In this document: positions 11,396 to 25,194 of the stretch, piece by piece
Position numbering within the stretch: position 1 is the stretch's first letter
Layout of the letters: the number at the start of each line of letters is the position of its first letter
DNA from: Callipepla californica brunnescens
Lineage: Eukaryota; Chordata; Aves; Galliformes; Odontophoridae
Length of the DNA: 64,000 bases
Assembly: GCA_023055505.1 (NCBI GenBank)
Contig: JALIRH010000116.1
Coordinates: 974,887-1,038,886 of the forward strand
Direction of reading: 5' to 3'
The notes under the pieces: model-generated
What the model was told of the DNA's origin: nothing
What the model saw: the letters and a program-made list of their open reading frames with translations, nothing else
Databases searched by the model: none
Position numbers and translations under genes: made by a program

Positions 11396-11757
11396 GTAGA
11401 ACTACATTCCCCAGAGGACTGTGCAGTGCTTTCAATTTTTACATGTTTCTGCTCAGAGGGAGTGATAAAAACTGTCTGCAGTCACGGGACCCTCTCTTTT
11501 TCCTTTGGGATCAACTCATCAGTGGGTGCTCACTGCCATCTCACCTTCAGTGTTAGTGTAAGGCCTTCGGTTTATCGCACACTCTCTCTTGCTCATTTTA
11601 TTTTATTTATTAGCTTCAATTCCAATTGTATTATATTGTGTCATTTTGATTTCCATTAACTTATTTAGTAAATTAGCTTTCCTCCTCAGATCATTGCCTC
11701 TGTTTTGCTTTTAGGTCCATCTCCCTTTTCCCTTTTCCCTTTCCCACTTCCACTTTC
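11396..11757 (+). mobile_element. Family B LTR copy 3, truncated at both ends
   Basis: Starts abruptly within the family at 'agaactacattccccagagg' and continues through 'gatcaactcatcagtgggtg' (11509) and 'aaggccttcggtttatcgc' (11561) to the C/T-rich stretch near 11720-11757, where similarity ends. It lacks both the TGTCATGG start and the GACA end, so it is an internal slice of the LTR. Sequence is close to copy 1 over the shared part. Confidence 0.8.
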
Positions 11758-13356
11758 AAACATTTCTTTCAGAAAAGGAAAAAGAGCGCTTTTAAATGTA
11801 GTATTTATAAAAATTAAATGTTGGTTCTGTTTATTCCAATATGAAAAGTGAAGGACGAAACTAACATGAAAGTGCAAATCAATTTTGCCTAAAGATTTCT
11901 TTATTTCTTCTCAAATCAAGGATCACAACTAGTATTCCCATAAATACGTACTATGTAATACAATTTGACCCAGAAAACAAAACAAAACAAACAAACAAAC
12001 AAAGTGACGGAACAATCTTATTAACTAATAATAAGTTGAAACTCAGTAAAATGCTTTTTCTTTTTTTAACTTGTATAAGCTTTTTAAAATGAGCACAACA
12101 ATGAATGTAAGAGGAAAGTAAATTGTGTAAATCTTAAAAACTTTCAACTGGCTAAATAGTGTAAACTTCAAAGAATTTGGAAGTTGACAGTAGTTTTTAC
12201 CACATCATTAACCCTACAGACATGTGAAATGTTAGGGGAAAGGAAGATTGTTTCTAAGGATGTAGTTCCAAGTGCTCTACTGGGAAGATTATCTTCATCT
12301 TCACAATGCTGGTTTGTGATACACACACAATACTCAGTTCCAGCTCATGCCTTTGAAATAAAGGGATAAATACTGTTTGACTGGGCTCCAGGTACTTAGA
12401 CTAGTACTGAAGCAATAAAATGTCTATTCCCAAAGATACATGACATAGTGGCTGCCAAACATCAAGTATTCTTGATTCTCTTACTGCTATTTCCTTGAAA
12501 AAATTAAAATTGAATACAGGATAAATTTTTAACCTCCTGCCAAGTGTAATACATGATTTGTCAACTGACAATTATTATGACAATAAAATGACAATATGGC
12601 AGATGATATATACGTACATATACATTATCTATTGGAAAAAAAGCAAAAAACAGGATTTTCTGTAGTTCTTTCAGTTTCAGAAGTGGATGAATTTGTAAAA
12701 ATTCAACAAATGAAGTTGTGAATTTGTAAAAAAATTACTGTGCAAGGTAATAGTAAAGCCAAAGCATGTGTGATAGTTATATTTGAATGCAACTATGATT
12801 TCAAGAAGAACATGTCCTACCACAATATTTTCAAGTCGGCCTAACAGTATGAAATGCCAGTCTGATTGATGTTTGCTCTTTTTCTAGGTCCTCACATACA
12901 TTGTGTCCATTGTTTCTTGGGAAAAAAAAAAGTAAAGAGAGAAAGAGAAAGCGAGATATACATTAGCATGTGTCACAAGACACAGTTGTTGTTGCTGTTA
13001 ACTCATTTTTCTTGTCACAGACCCCACTGCTGCAGCTTTGTTTGAATGTGAAAGAAATTGTGATTTCTCTGCAAACCTGGTTATAACATGAAAAACCCTT
13101 TTTTTTGTTTGTTTTGTTTTGTTTTTTTTATTACATACACTGAAAGTAGTAGATTATTGCTTCTACATTTTGATCACAGGCATAGATCTAAAAGCTCTGG
13201 TTGCTTGAGTAGGCTAAAAAAGACAAAATATCATTATCATACTAGTTGTGTTCTGAAATGTTAGTGAATAATGGTTATGCAATTTATTGTCTAGAAAATA
13301 GGAGCTAATATTCGAGTTAAATTATCTAATCCTTTAATACTTAAAAAAAAAAAAAA
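11758..13356. other. A+T-rich sequence, nothing identified
   Basis: Contains short (AAAC)n near 11980 and purine runs near 12930 but no element or exon that I can support. Confidence 0.6.
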
Positions 13357-13448
13357 CGCGGACGTGGTTTAGTGGGCAATATTGGTGGTAGGTAGATGGT
13401 TGAACTTATTAATCTTAGAAGTATTTTCCACCCTTTATGATTCTATGT
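13357..13448 (+). mobile_element. CR1 3' tail fragment
   Basis: About 92 bp matching the last part of CR1: 'gacgtggtttagtgggcaat', then 'tagatggttgaactt' and 'tatgattctatg' at the end. It follows a run of 14 A. Severe 5' truncation is normal for CR1. Confidence 0.75.
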
Positions 13449-15315
13449 CTCTACAGTTTTATACAATATGTAATATGCAATGAAGTATATAATACATGAT
13501 AAATATTATAATTAAATATTGTATACTCTACACCATGTAAATTTTATGTTGATTATATATCATATGATATAAATTATGTATAATATATATTTATTATATA
13601 TTACATAAGCCTCTGACTACTACAAGTCCTGACAGGTCAACATAGTCATCAATATTTAAAATAAACATGCATATTTTATAATATTTTATGCATTTTTTTT
13701 ATATTTTCAACAAACTAGAGTTAAGAGTGTTAAAGACTATCAAATGACCATCAATAATTTAAATATCATTTGATAAAGGTCAAATGAGATTTAAGAAGAA
13801 AACAAATGGTGCTCCAAAATTTTGTACACAATGAATTTTACAAATATTATATGTATGTAAAGTACATATAATCCTCCTTTAGTTTTAGTACAGTTATTTG
13901 GAGAAAAAGCTAAGCAGCTTCCAACATCCTGGTGTGGTAGGAAACAAACGTTGTGGATCCAATCTGTTGCTCTCAGGTTACCCAGAAAAAATAGAGGAAA
14001 ATCAGGTATCTTCACAGAAAGATGACACACTAAAAGACAAATTGTAAACACACTCCTAATTCCTTCAGTAAAAGAAGTTTTAATAGAACAAAGAAGGCAT
14101 TTCTTATTCTGAGACCACGGGTTACAGCTGTTAAATGCTACTCACAAAAGTCTGTTATCAAAACTGACATGCTGGGTAATTTAATGAAATGTGATACTGT
14201 CACTATTTTTTTTTTTTTTTCAGTCAGTAATTACATGCTCTGCTCATTTTAAGATTTTCCTTTTGGCAATAGAGCCAAGAGGTGAATAGTGACTTTATTA
14301 TTTCAGAGTGAGGAGCTGAGAGAATACAGCTCATTGACACACATTTTCTGATGTGTATTTGTTTGGGTTTTTTTAATCATTATACATATTCTTCTTCTAT
14401 GTTTGTGAATTGCAGTAATATTCCAAAAGATCCTGAACAGACAAATAACCTCCAGACTAGGTCCATTTCAAAAAGATACAAGAAAGTTATGGAGCATCTT
14501 CAATTTATGAATACCAAAGATATAAAAAAATCTCAGGGGGAGGGGGAGTATTTTTCTTATATTTCTCAGGTTTTGTTAATACTGTGAACGCTTCTTAATA
14601 CTTCCATAAATCAAAAGTATGAGAAAAGTTTCCAGCCTGCTCAGTGTTTCTGCACAAAGAATATCTTCAAGTATTTTCACTATTAATTTTAGAGAATTCT
14701 TCTCTGAATATGTTTTCCATGCTGGTGACTGTTAATTTGCATTTTAAAGAATGAAACCTTACAAACTCATTGTATTTTGAAGACTCATCTGAGTTGCAGG
14801 ATTTCCAAAGTGACATGTAAACTAACAAAGAGTAAAAAGGATGGATACGTCTTCACAGCTTATACTTTCTCTACATAATTGGTGTAGTTTAATTTTATGT
14901 ATTAATGGTCATTGTTCATGGTTCACTATTATATGTTATGCAGTACATTGTATAAATGTAATTAAATCATAGCAACGAGAAATTCCAATGAAAAATTTGT
15001 CAAATACACTTATTTATTTATTTATTTCTGACAAAAGAGAGTTCTTTTTATTTATGCATGTATTTTATGTTGGAACTGTGATATATGAATCAGAATATCA
15101 GGAACTATATATAAAAATCTCTCTCTATATATACTATATATAAAATTCTTCATAAATATGAACACACTCAATTTAATAACCTCGACTATGATCCCACAAA
15201 ATATTTATACTGATTACATTGAATTTGTTATTTATTGCGTTCCACGGGATTAATACTTGGGAAAAATTAACATCAGCAGCAAAAGTTTTTTCTTCTTAGA
15301 AACCCCAGCATTAAT
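13449..15315. other. Very A+T-rich sequence
   Basis: Bases 13480-13610 are almost pure A/T with overlapping TATAAT-like and palindromic words. A (TTTA)n run lies at 15009-15027 and TA-rich sequence near 15100-15145. No gene or transposon recognised. Confidence 0.6.
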
Positions 15316-15519
15316 TCATGAAGTGTCTTCAATCTGATTAATGAATTCCCAAGGGACGTAGAAGTTGTTGGTTGTGGGAGTATTGATGCGATCATAGATC
15401 AGACCAAGGGAACCATGCATAAATAATACAACCTTTGTCACAGACTTTTTAATCTCTGTTAGTTTCACAGAGCTAAATGAATGATCTGAATGGTATCTGC
15501 TTGAGTTGGTCACACTAAA
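15316..15519 (-). other. Exon-like open frame, status unknown
   Basis: On the minus strand a frame of 67 codons plus a stop follows directly after a plausible splice acceptor: a T-rich stretch ending 'gtcttctgttag' in minus-strand sense at 15520-15531. The predicted peptide has varied composition, not homopolymer- or repeat-derived, including VVLFMHGSLGLIYDRIN and FYVPWEFINQIED, then a TGA-type end. I do not recognise the protein and see no second exon, so it could be the last exon of a gene, a dead exon or chance. It is not claimed as a gene. Confidence 0.15.
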
Positions 15520-16787
15520 CTAACAGAAGACAATATTAACTAAATATGTTTTAGAAATCATTGCCTAAGCTGATTCTCTTGACATTGCTAAATGACTGAC
15601 ATGTCATTAACATGAATTTGTCTCAAAGAGCTGTCACAGACTTGAGACCATACACACCTTCTGAGCAACAGAGAAACAAACAAACAAACAAAAAAACAAA
15701 CACAGAAGCACACAACTTCTCAGAAAACTATCAGAGTGAGCTTCACTCATTTTCCCAATCAAATAGCACATTAGATGCCACAGCAGCGTCAGTGACTCTC
15801 CAGTGTATTTCTCTGCCCCAGACATCTACACCTGCTGCAAACAGGTCCTGCACTGACTTATAATACTAACAAAGATGGAGTAATGATAAGACCAAATCCA
15901 GGGTGAAAAATAAAAAACAACAGCTGCTGCAGAAGGTGAGTGAACAGCTAGTAATCATATTGATGACATTACTAATTTATGTAGTTGAACATAAAATAGG
16001 AGTGAGGACTCATCTATCATCACTGAATCATCCATCATCTCCACGCTGTTCCAAGTAATGTGCAGGCTGTTAATAACTTCAGGTTTTTGTTGTTGTTGAT
16101 TTTTTTATTATTATTTTTAAGATTCAGAGAAAACAAACAGTTCATGGTGCAATGAATACTGAGATGTTTTAAGTGTTTATGTGTTTGGAATCTGTTAGTA
16201 AAGAAGCAGATTCAGCAAATAGAGAAATCAACTCTTATTTTCTTAAAATTCACAATAGAGACACATTCTACTTTTTTTTTTTTTTTTCCTGAAGTCATGT
16301 AGTTAATTATTCTGTAAGTCTATAAGTCCAGTAAAATGAAAACTAGGCATGTTTCCAAAGTGACATGCTTGAAGAACAGATGCCTGTGGAACTGCTGCTT
16401 CCAGCTTTGCATCAAGTAGTGCCAATAGCATTCTAGATCTTTCATCAGCTTGTGATATAATTTTCCCTTTTCTTTTGAGGCTTGAAAAATCTTGGCCTTT
16501 CAGTCTTAAGTATTGATCTGTTTGGGTTCTTTGTTCAGTATTTGCAAAACTTTTACACACAAAATTTAAAAAAATGTATAGAATTCTTAGGCAAGATTGC
16601 TTCATCTTGTTTCAAAAATATTTCATTATTTACACTGAAATATTTGAGTTCTGCACGGGAGCTTAAGTATCTGTTAATTTTGTTAGTTTTTGCATAGAAC
16701 ATGTTAATAGGAAGGCTTTCAGTCACTGAGTAATGTCAAGAAGTGAAAGTAACCAGATTAAACTATTTTCAGTACAACATTTTCTGA
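15520..16787. other. A+T-rich sequence, nothing identified
   Basis: Includes (AAAC)n near 15676 and poly(T) near 16271. A 100-codon minus-strand frame at 16303-16605 has no recognisable domain. Confidence 0.55.
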
Positions 16788-16960
16788 AAAAAGAACAGGC
16801 TGCCGCAAAAAGTGGTGGAGTCTCCTTCTCTGGAGACGTTCAAGACCAACCTGGACGCCTACCCACATAACCTGGTCTAGGGAGCCTGGTTTGGCAGGGA
16901 GTTGGACTCAATGATCTCTAGAGGTCCCTTCTAACTTGTACAGTTCTGTGATTCTGTGAA
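16788..16960 (+). mobile_element. CR1 3' tail fragment
   Basis: Matches the end of CR1: 'acaggctgccgcaaaaagt', 'ttctctggagacgttcaag', 'gttggactcaatgatctct' and the terminal 'ttctgtgattctgtg'. 5'-truncated; plus orientation. Confidence 0.88.
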
Positions 16961-18794
16961 AATAAGAGGGACGCTGCTCCATATTAATGTAGAAGACTGT
17001 CACCAAGATAGATACATCTGAACAAAATTTATATATCTGTCATACTGTGTGCAGATCTAGTCTCTCAGTTCTATAATGGAGTATATAGAGCTGTTGATCT
17101 TAGTCTAAAATAAATGCTTCAGTTTGATCATCCATGTAGCTGACTAATCTCTATTAATTATATTATCCTTATCTCCTCTGTCTGTGGATACAAAGTCTCA
17201 TTCAGGCATGTACAGATAGCGCAATTTAGAGTAAAATTTTACTCCAGATGATCAAGTTTATCAGGTGACACTGCTGATTCATATTTTCCCAAGGTAGAGA
17301 GAAATTTGGCAGTATAGGCTTCGCCTTTGTGATATCATACTATCCCTACATGAGAACTGATTCTTTTTAGTAGATTTTGTCTACAGCTAACTCAAGGATA
17401 TGACTGTCTCAAAGCATAGACCACAGTTTGTCTCAGGTTCCTGCTGAGACACACTGTTGTTGCCGTACAGTGTTTGTAGAGAGTTATTTTTCTTTCATGT
17501 CTTCTTTTACTTTTTTTTTTCTTTATTTCCTTTTGTTGTTTTTTTTTTAACTCCTGTGTGGACCTGAAAATATAGGCCAGGGACTGTCTTCCTGCATGAT
17601 ACAGATATGATTAAGTTTCGACCTGGAAGATACGGAAAACTGTTGACTTAGTAATGTTGAAGAAAAAATGGCACCAATTTAGGGATATCAGTTGGTTTGG
17701 AAAATCTGTTGTAAATATGTATGTTTGTGATTTTTCTGTTACGTAACAAATAAAATCACTGTCATCTTGTAGTTGATGTTATTTATGTCAAGTTTTCTTC
17801 TGTTTTATTAAACAAATAGGTAAAAACTCATATCTAAATTGCTAAATAGTTTATTGCAGCATGATTCTGTAAGTGAAAAAAAGGGACAAATATTCTCCCA
17901 CAAATCTTAAATTGATTTTTAGCAGCTTATTATTAGCAAGAATTGCTTTATTTGTTGTTGTTGTTTTATTTGTTTGTTTGTTTGTTTTATTCTACTTATT
18001 AATTATTATTTTTTCAAACTATGATGAACTTGGAATTTTCCTACAGGTACCATGTTTAAGCAAATAGTTAACACATTTAATTTAATATAGTTGAACAGAT
18101 TACATAGCAGCTGTAACAAGGCAATTTTTATTGTTCCTGGAGTAAGGAAGGAATGCACACAGTCAGAACATGCAGTGCTTTGATTGATGAGATTGTGTTG
18201 AAAATAATAGATTTTCATGAAAATTACTTTTCTGCAGTGTGATTCCCTGTCACCATTATCGATCCTCATTATGGAGGAAAAGTGTCACGAGGTATTTCTA
18301 ACACTATAATTCTATAGAAAGTCATAACAAGTAATTGTTTTTCTGTATGAATATATCTTCCTGAAACATATCCATTCCTTTTCCAGTCTAGTGTCTGATT
18401 ATGAATTACCCCGCACACCTGCACACAAGAATAACTGTGAAAAGACTCATCTTTTTTCTTCAGTGTTGGCTATTTGAAGATTGAGAGGGCAGAATGTAAA
18501 GTATGCAACTGTCTTTTGGCAGAATATAGAAGTCCAGAATACCCCCATCCAGATAAAATTGAACACAGTATAAGGCAGATCACAGAACTGGAAAAAAAAT
18601 CTTTTGTTCATGCCATGCTTTTGTTCCTCATTTTTAACTGTAGTGTCCAGTACCAAAGTTCTCTGTATTATCTAATACCTTGATTATAGACAGTAGCACA
18701 TACATTATATTTAGAGGAAAACTGAGATTTCCTTATGTGTGCCAGATTTTTACTCTTCCTATCTTATTTTAGTTCTTCTCAGAGTTTGAGTCTG
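16961..18794. other. A+T-rich sequence, nothing identified
   Basis: Short (TTG)n and (TTTG)n runs near 17952-17990. The opposing 69-codon frames near 18447-18683 have no motif that I recognise. Confidence 0.6.
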
Positions 18795-19100
18795 AGGTTG
18801 TTCCACGTGGATGGCCAGCTAAACTCTACCACACTGCTCTCATTCAACATTCTAAAGGAATAAGGGTGAAAATTCAATGAAAAGAGGCTCGAGGGTTTTT
18901 GTAATGACAGGGAGATCACTCACCAATTACTGACACAAGAAAAGTATACTCAGTATAGGGAGATACATGCAATTCGTTGCCTGCTAATAACAGAGAAGCA
19001 GTGAGAAACAAAAGGAAAATTAAAAATTACTTTCCCCAATATCTTCTTCAACCCCCTGTTTCAGTGGCTGTGTTCTTAATGCTGACACTTCAGACTTCCT
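18795..19100 (-). mobile_element. Family C LTR fragment (ERV-L-like)
   Basis: Degenerate match, in reverse orientation, to the 3' part of the LTR seen at 51244-52309: compare 'gacagggagatcactcacc' here (18907) with the reverse of 'gtgagtgatctccctgtct' there (52173), and the flanking motifs around 'caattactgacacaaga'. Only the 3' third of the LTR is recognisable. Many substitutions, so an old copy. Confidence 0.7.
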
Positions 19101-22100
19101 TACACATAACCAGGGAAAAATTCAGTGAGTTGTCAAGACACTAAAGTCTTCATTAAAAGGAATATTATATTTCTAGTACAAAGGATGTTTTAGCATTTTC
19201 TTTGCTGTGGGGAGAAAGATGACCAGCTAATTAGCCTAGCAATTTGATCCATTTAATTGCCTATAAACACAGCACCTTATGGTGTTTGAGAGTCTCTAGA
19301 ATACCTAAAACAGCTAAGATGGATTTTTGGTATTACACAGGATTTATCTTGCAGCCTTTTGGATTAATAAGCAGAGACCAAATACTTCATCACATATATG
19401 TAACACTACGTATGATTTTTTGGACTGAAGACTTTGCAGTAAGTCTTTTCTGATTTTCTTTTTTTTCCATTTGCTACATCTTAATAGACATACAATATCT
19501 AACCCCTTTTCATTATCAGATACAGTTACTTTGCAGCTAAAAAGCAATTTCCATTTTCTTTCAGTGACTTCCTTCTGATCTAGACACTCACTGTAAAGGA
19601 TTATCATATTTGCCTGAAAATACAGAGCGTAAAAAAAGATGACATCTGACAATGCATTGAATTTTTAGTACAGTGTATGAAATGGAAGTCAAAAAGGAAA
19701 AAATGTTGCTGTCAAGTTGAAGTACTTAGTGTTGTGGCAAAAGAAATAAAAATAGTGCATGTTGATTCTCATTGAACTGTAATTATCCTCAAAATTTATG
19801 TTAATTAGAGGTCATTTTCAAAGTAAAGATTGCAATTTAAAATGAAAAATTGCCTCACAATTCTTAAAATATTTGATATTTTTATTTATTTGCAAAGCAT
19901 GTTTTGTCATTTACAAAGCAAGATATGTCTTCATTGAAAATTCACATTTGTTTTGTTATTAATGGAGAAATAAACAACACAAATCTCTCCTCCGCTTTTT
20001 TTTCTGTTTAAAAATATTTAAAATATTTCATTTGAAAATTCACATTGCTTTGATCACTATGGTATTTCAGTTTTAATATATTTGCCATTCATTCTAAAAG
20101 CCTCCTTCCTGTTTTATGTCCTCAGAAGTATGTCTGTGAAGAAGCCAAATTCTATTATCTACATTGGCTAATTATTATGGCTAAAAGTAAGTTCCTGTAT
20201 TGTGACTGTTAATTTCTTAAGAACTGACATTAATATAGAATCACAAATGCTGTAGAAATCCCTCTGTTTCATATGGAATGTTTTGTGCCTGTATTTTTGT
20301 ACTTAGATAATGGGTCTCTAGCAGTAAAAAACCTGTGTCTTCCTTTTTGTCCTATTTCGATTCCATTACCAAAGCATAAAAATATAAAATAACAATAATA
20401 AGTGTATCATCACTGTACAGTCTTCGAAAGGAAAAGGCATAGTAATGCAAAAAAATAATTATTACTTGAGAAATGGCAGTGCTGAAATCACTCAAATGGT
20501 GCAATGGCATGTGAAAATTTTGTTGGAAATGACAGAGGTAAAAAAGATGCATTTCCAGACAGAGAATAAATAAAAGAGCACAAGAAGCCAAGGATTTAAT
20601 AAGCTGGAAACATGAAGTAGATTTCCAGTTTGCTATCAATGTGGTAAACTACTACTTTTTTCCCAAAGAGTCTTAAGTCGTATTTTATATCTGTTTCCGC
20701 ATACCTCATCTTTTTCTTGCAACACAACACAATGAAGTTTAGGGTTCCAATTTTTTGTGTTTTGTTTCTTAAGCTTCTGAAAATTAGGGATCATCTCACA
20801 AAAATAAATCTAACTAAAAGTTGGGTATGTAGTCTAAATTAATCTGTAGGCATTCTTTTGAAATAAGACACTGCACCTCTATAAAACAGTTTTATCTCAT
20901 TTGTCTTAAAACACTGAAGTTCTTCTGTTTGGAAAACCTGTTATCTGTGAACCACCTTTATTAAATTAAAAATAATAATAACAAAAACTTCTAGAGTTGG
21001 CTTAACATAAATGCTAATTCAAGTTTCTATACCTGGATTGTGTCTGGTCTGCCTCTATCCATGTCATAATTTTTCATTGTGATTGATGTTGGATGATGAT
21101 AAGCCATCTACTACAACATCTACAACATCTACATCACCATTCAGGCTAATGACAAATTATTGTACTACTTCTTGCATCAAGACATAGAGAAAAGAAGGGG
21201 GTGTTCTTTAAAACACATAATGCAGTGATTATAACATGCTGATGTAAACTTTTCATCCAGAATAAAAGTCAGGAGAGTTACTTTTCAAGAACTGTTCAAC
21301 CAGATTCACTACATATGTTGTTTCTTTTGAATTATAAAAAACACACCAGTTCAGAAGTCAGTGTCCTGTAATGAAAGAGTTGAACGCTAATATCCAGGAA
21401 TATCCTTGAAGTATTTAATGATATTACTACATGTAAAGTCCTTCCAAAATTCTTAATATACACTTGTCTACTTAACAACTTTAACCCAGTGGCTGCTTGT
21501 TAATCTTCTTGTTGTGAGGTGGTAAAAACAAAGCTCATTTTCTGCAATGCATATGTTTATGTAATTTTACATATGTATTTAATAAATACTTATTAATGAA
21601 GGTAAACAGTTATTCAAATCTGTGTATTACTTCAAAAAACTGTCATTACCCAATCACTGCTGAACTCACTTTTATAAGGGGTCCCAGAGCAGGTCTTGCT
21701 TTTTTATTTGAATCTGAGCCAGTTTTAGAGGATAAAAACATGTTGCTCTGAAAAACTTCAGCTGAAAAGTTTGTGACAAATAAATACAGAAATGAATACT
21801 GAAATACAGAAAACAGAATATTTTCCAGGGAAAAAAAGAAAATATTAATTCTGAGGACATCTAGAGAGAATACTCAAGATAATAAAATACTAACAAATGG
21901 AATAAATAAAATAGAATTATATATTCATACTGTGTTCAGGGAGGTGAAAAGAAAAAAAAAAAAGAGCAAATACATACAAGAATAACTAAATAACTGCAAA
22001 CTGTCTTGCTGCCTTTATTGCAGATAGATGATGTGATTTGGGTTCAAGCTCTGTATTCACATTTATAATAAAATAATATATTTTTAATAAATATACCTTT

Positions 22101-23921
22101 TGATATATAAAAAAATGAAAATACAGGAACAACCACAGGTAGATGTAGCTGTCATGATTATGCGTACCAACCTATGTACAGATATTCAAATGGTATATCT
22201 ATTTAATTAAATGTCTGAAATTCATTGTAATTTAATGTTCATTTCCCCGATAAAGTATTTATGTTTGAAAATTAACATTCATGTGTATATATTACCTGTT
22301 GCATACAGCCTTAATGGAATATTGTTCTCTGGCAAGTTTACTTCAGAAGAAAAATTAAAAAATTAGATTTTTTCAGAATAAATATGATAACTAAATATAC
22401 CTAATTTACGTAGAGCTTCATTCAGTCCCCACCACAACTGTGTAGCTTAATTAACTTTGTGTACATACATGCTCAATTATACATTTATATTTTAATGCAT
22501 GAAGTATTTTTGCATGCTATTCTCTTATTAAAAGGGAATATGAAAAGCAGCACAGCTTTCAGTAGTTTTATATAGAGTCAAGGCATATCAGAACCAGCTA
22601 TAAACTAATAGGGTTAAATATGCCTAACAACGTAACTAATTAACACTTGCTGAAAAGATAATATGAAATTGTGAGGGAATATCTGAGTAGAAAACCTGTA
22701 TTCAAGTCCACCAGTCCTATCAGGAGGAGCTGAGCAGTTGAAATCCAAGCATAGCTATTTTAAGATTATCTCACTTTACATATATGTATATTTTAAGTTA
22801 ATATCAACAAACAATCCTTCTGCTATAATGTGGACTTAAACAGTGTTTCCTGTATTTTTCTGTTTATTTGTTTTGCAAGATAATAGGCTTGATCAGTTGC
22901 TTGATGCTTGATCTCATTCTGTTTGTAGAATTTCAAGACTATTTATTTGCCTTGTGATTGATTGGAATGCAAAGTAATAACAAATGGTATTGCATATGGT
23001 AGTTATCAATGAATTATCTGGAAAACTGATACTGTCTACTAAGTCAGGACAAAAACTCTTTTGCAAACCTTTATCACAATAAGATAAAACTAGTACCTTT
23101 GATTTAAATTGAGAAGTGAAAAGATAAAAATATTTTACTGCAGACTTTTATGAGTAGCATGTCACCCACATTTGGAGAGTCCCTCGGTGTCATAACACAA
23201 ATGTCTGAAAACACAATGCATAAAAAGATTGCAGCCTATTTAAGAAAATCTATGAAAATGTGTTTCTTGATATATGTATTTTTTGAGAAGTTAGAGGTGA
23301 CATGGCAAATCCCTGACCTGGAATGCCATCAATTTTCTAGTTTATTTTAATCTATTCAATTTTCTGGATTTTATTTCTTTTAAAATATTATTGTCTTGAA
23401 CTTCCTCTCATTTAGAATCCAAGATAGAAAATTTGGATGTTAATTAATATAATTCTGCCCCTGAAGTTGTTTGCAGCGATAATAGAAATAACTTAATAAT
23501 ATCACTTATTTGGAGATGGTGTTTAAAAATCCAATGTGTATCTTTAAAGAAGTGAAGTACAGGGTTTCTTGTTGGAGCAATATCAAATTTAGACATGAAA
23601 TGACTATACAGGGGAAAATTGGTAACTTCCAGAGAAAATTGGTAACTTAGTATACTTCTCACTCTCTAAATCCCAGAAGGCATAAACATTTCTTGCTCAA
23701 TTAGGGTTCCTGCCATAGCAAAAAAAAAATGACTACTGTAGAATAAATTTGTTAGGTGGTTGTAATAAGTAGTAGTAATACAATTTTGCTGGGAGTCATA
23801 TGTAATACCTAATTATGTACAGACATTGTTTACTACAAGTTACCAGTTATTTTATTTAAATGCTAAAAGTTTAAAACCTGGAAGAACTCAGTTTTTCCCT
23901 TTTCTCCGTGGCACATTAAGC
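19101..23921. other. Long A+T-rich stretch without identified elements
   Basis: About 4.8 kb. No transposon or gene recognised. Open frames up to 102 codons (19344-19652, minus) contain lysine runs from poly(A) and show no conserved motif. Confidence 0.6.
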
Positions 23922-24280
23922 TACTGAGGTCTCTCCAAAAATAATGCTTCCTATTTTATTATTTTGGCCCATGACGTCAGAGACAGATGTTGGTGGTATG
24001 TTAGTAAAGGCTCAACCTTTACTGAAACCTTCTGTTGCAGTTTGATGCTGTGGAAGAGATGGCAACAGAGGGCAGTCTGACAAAATGGCATCTGACTTAG
24101 AATTGAGTATGTAAAAGATGTGTTATTTAATTCCTCCTCTTTCTGAATGTCTGTGGAGACCCTGCAGTGGATGTAAGAATAGTTAGGTGGTAGGTGGAGA
24201 ATTTGAATAGTGGCAACAGTAACATGAAAGACAAGCCAAGTTCTGGATGGTCAAGCATTGCTGTCACACAACAAAATGAA
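23922..24280 (+). mobile_element. Mariner DNA transposon fragment (Galluhop-like)
   Basis: The left end 'gaggtctctccaaaaataat' resembles the terminal inverted repeat of the chicken mariner, and the following 'ttattattttggcccatgac' and 'cagagggcagtctgacaaaa' match its 5' leader. An ATG at 24059 starts a decayed transposase N-terminal region with stops and frameshifts; the peptide word GNSNMKDKPSSGW near 24217 corresponds to the linker before the catalytic domain. The catalytic DD34D region and right terminal repeat are absent. Family naming is from memory. Confidence 0.75.
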
Positions 24281-24350
24281 CTGGGATTGTTTAGCCACAA
24301 GAAAGGGAGGCTCAGGGGAGACCTTATTGCTCCCTACAGCAACCTACTGA
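24281..24350 (+). mobile_element. Small CR1 fragment
   Basis: About 70 bp matching the CR1 segment 'ttcagcctggagaag...gggagaccttat' (here 'gattgtttagccacaagaaa' and 'ggggagaccttattgctccc'). It directly abuts the mariner fragment. Confidence 0.6.
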
Positions 24351-24548
24351 TCTATTTGTTTACATGACTTTACTGGACTGTATTTTCACTTGGAGTACCT
24401 GAAAGATATCCTTTTCCTTAAAGATTTTGTCTTCTCTCCCCTATGATATATATTGTTTTGTCAAATAATATACACAACTGGAGATCTCTTTCCACATGTC
24501 CACCCTAATCCATTGTGAAGCTTCTCTATTGTGACAATTTGAGCATAG

Positions 24549-25125
24549 GACCAGGCAGCCAGGAAGGTCAACCTGGGATGCATCAAGCATGGTATTGCTA
24601 GCGGTTCAAGGGACGTGGTTTTCCTGCCCTACACTGCACTCATGTGGCCTCACCTTGAGTACTGTGCACAGTTTTTTGGGTGCCACAGCACAAAAAGGAA
24701 ATAAAAGTATTTGTGTCCAAAGGAGAGCTACAAAGATGATGTAGGATCTAGAGTGGAAGATGTAGAGTGGAAGCCCATTGATTTGTTCATACTAGAGAGG
24801 AGGAGACTGAGGGGAGACCTCATTGTTCCTTATGGCTTCCTCATGATGAGGACAAAGGGACAGCACTGATCTCTTCTCCCTGGTGACTGGTGGCAGGACA
24901 CAAGGGAATGGCATGAAGCTGTGACAGGAGAGAGTCAGATTAGAAATTAGGAAAAAGTTGCTCACCAAGAGTGGGTTCAGCTACTGGAACAGGCTCCTCG
25001 GGGTCATGGCACCGAGCTTGTCAGAGTTCAAGAAATATCTGGAGAATATTCTCAAACATGTGGTCTGATTTATGGATGGTTCTATGTGAAGCCGAGAGTT
25101 GAAACTCTGTGGTTCCTTCTGAATG
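24549..25125 (+). mobile_element. CR1 LINE 3' region
   Basis: A 5'-truncated CR1 covering the ORF2 C-terminus. Recognisable segments: 'gcactcatgtggcctcacct' (24639), 'gagctacaaagatgatgtag' (24725), 'gaggggagacctcattgttc' (24811), 'ctactggaacaggctcctc' (24980), 'tctcaaacatgtggtctgat' (25050) and 'gagttgaaactctgtggttc' (25095), where the tail is cut before the usual terminal octamers. The 'acatggtctgat' form of the tail differs from the CR1 copies at 16.8 and 32.1 kb, so a different subfamily. Stops throughout. Confidence 0.85.
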
Positions 25126-25194
25126 AAATAGTTAAAGAAAAATATTTTTTTTAAATGAAAGAAAATCATATCAGTAAACTTCTATATGTAAGTT

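Noticed and set aside
14204..14222. Strong polypyrimidine-CAG splice acceptor
   Set aside because: The sequence after it has no supported open exon; long T runs occur often in this window by chance.
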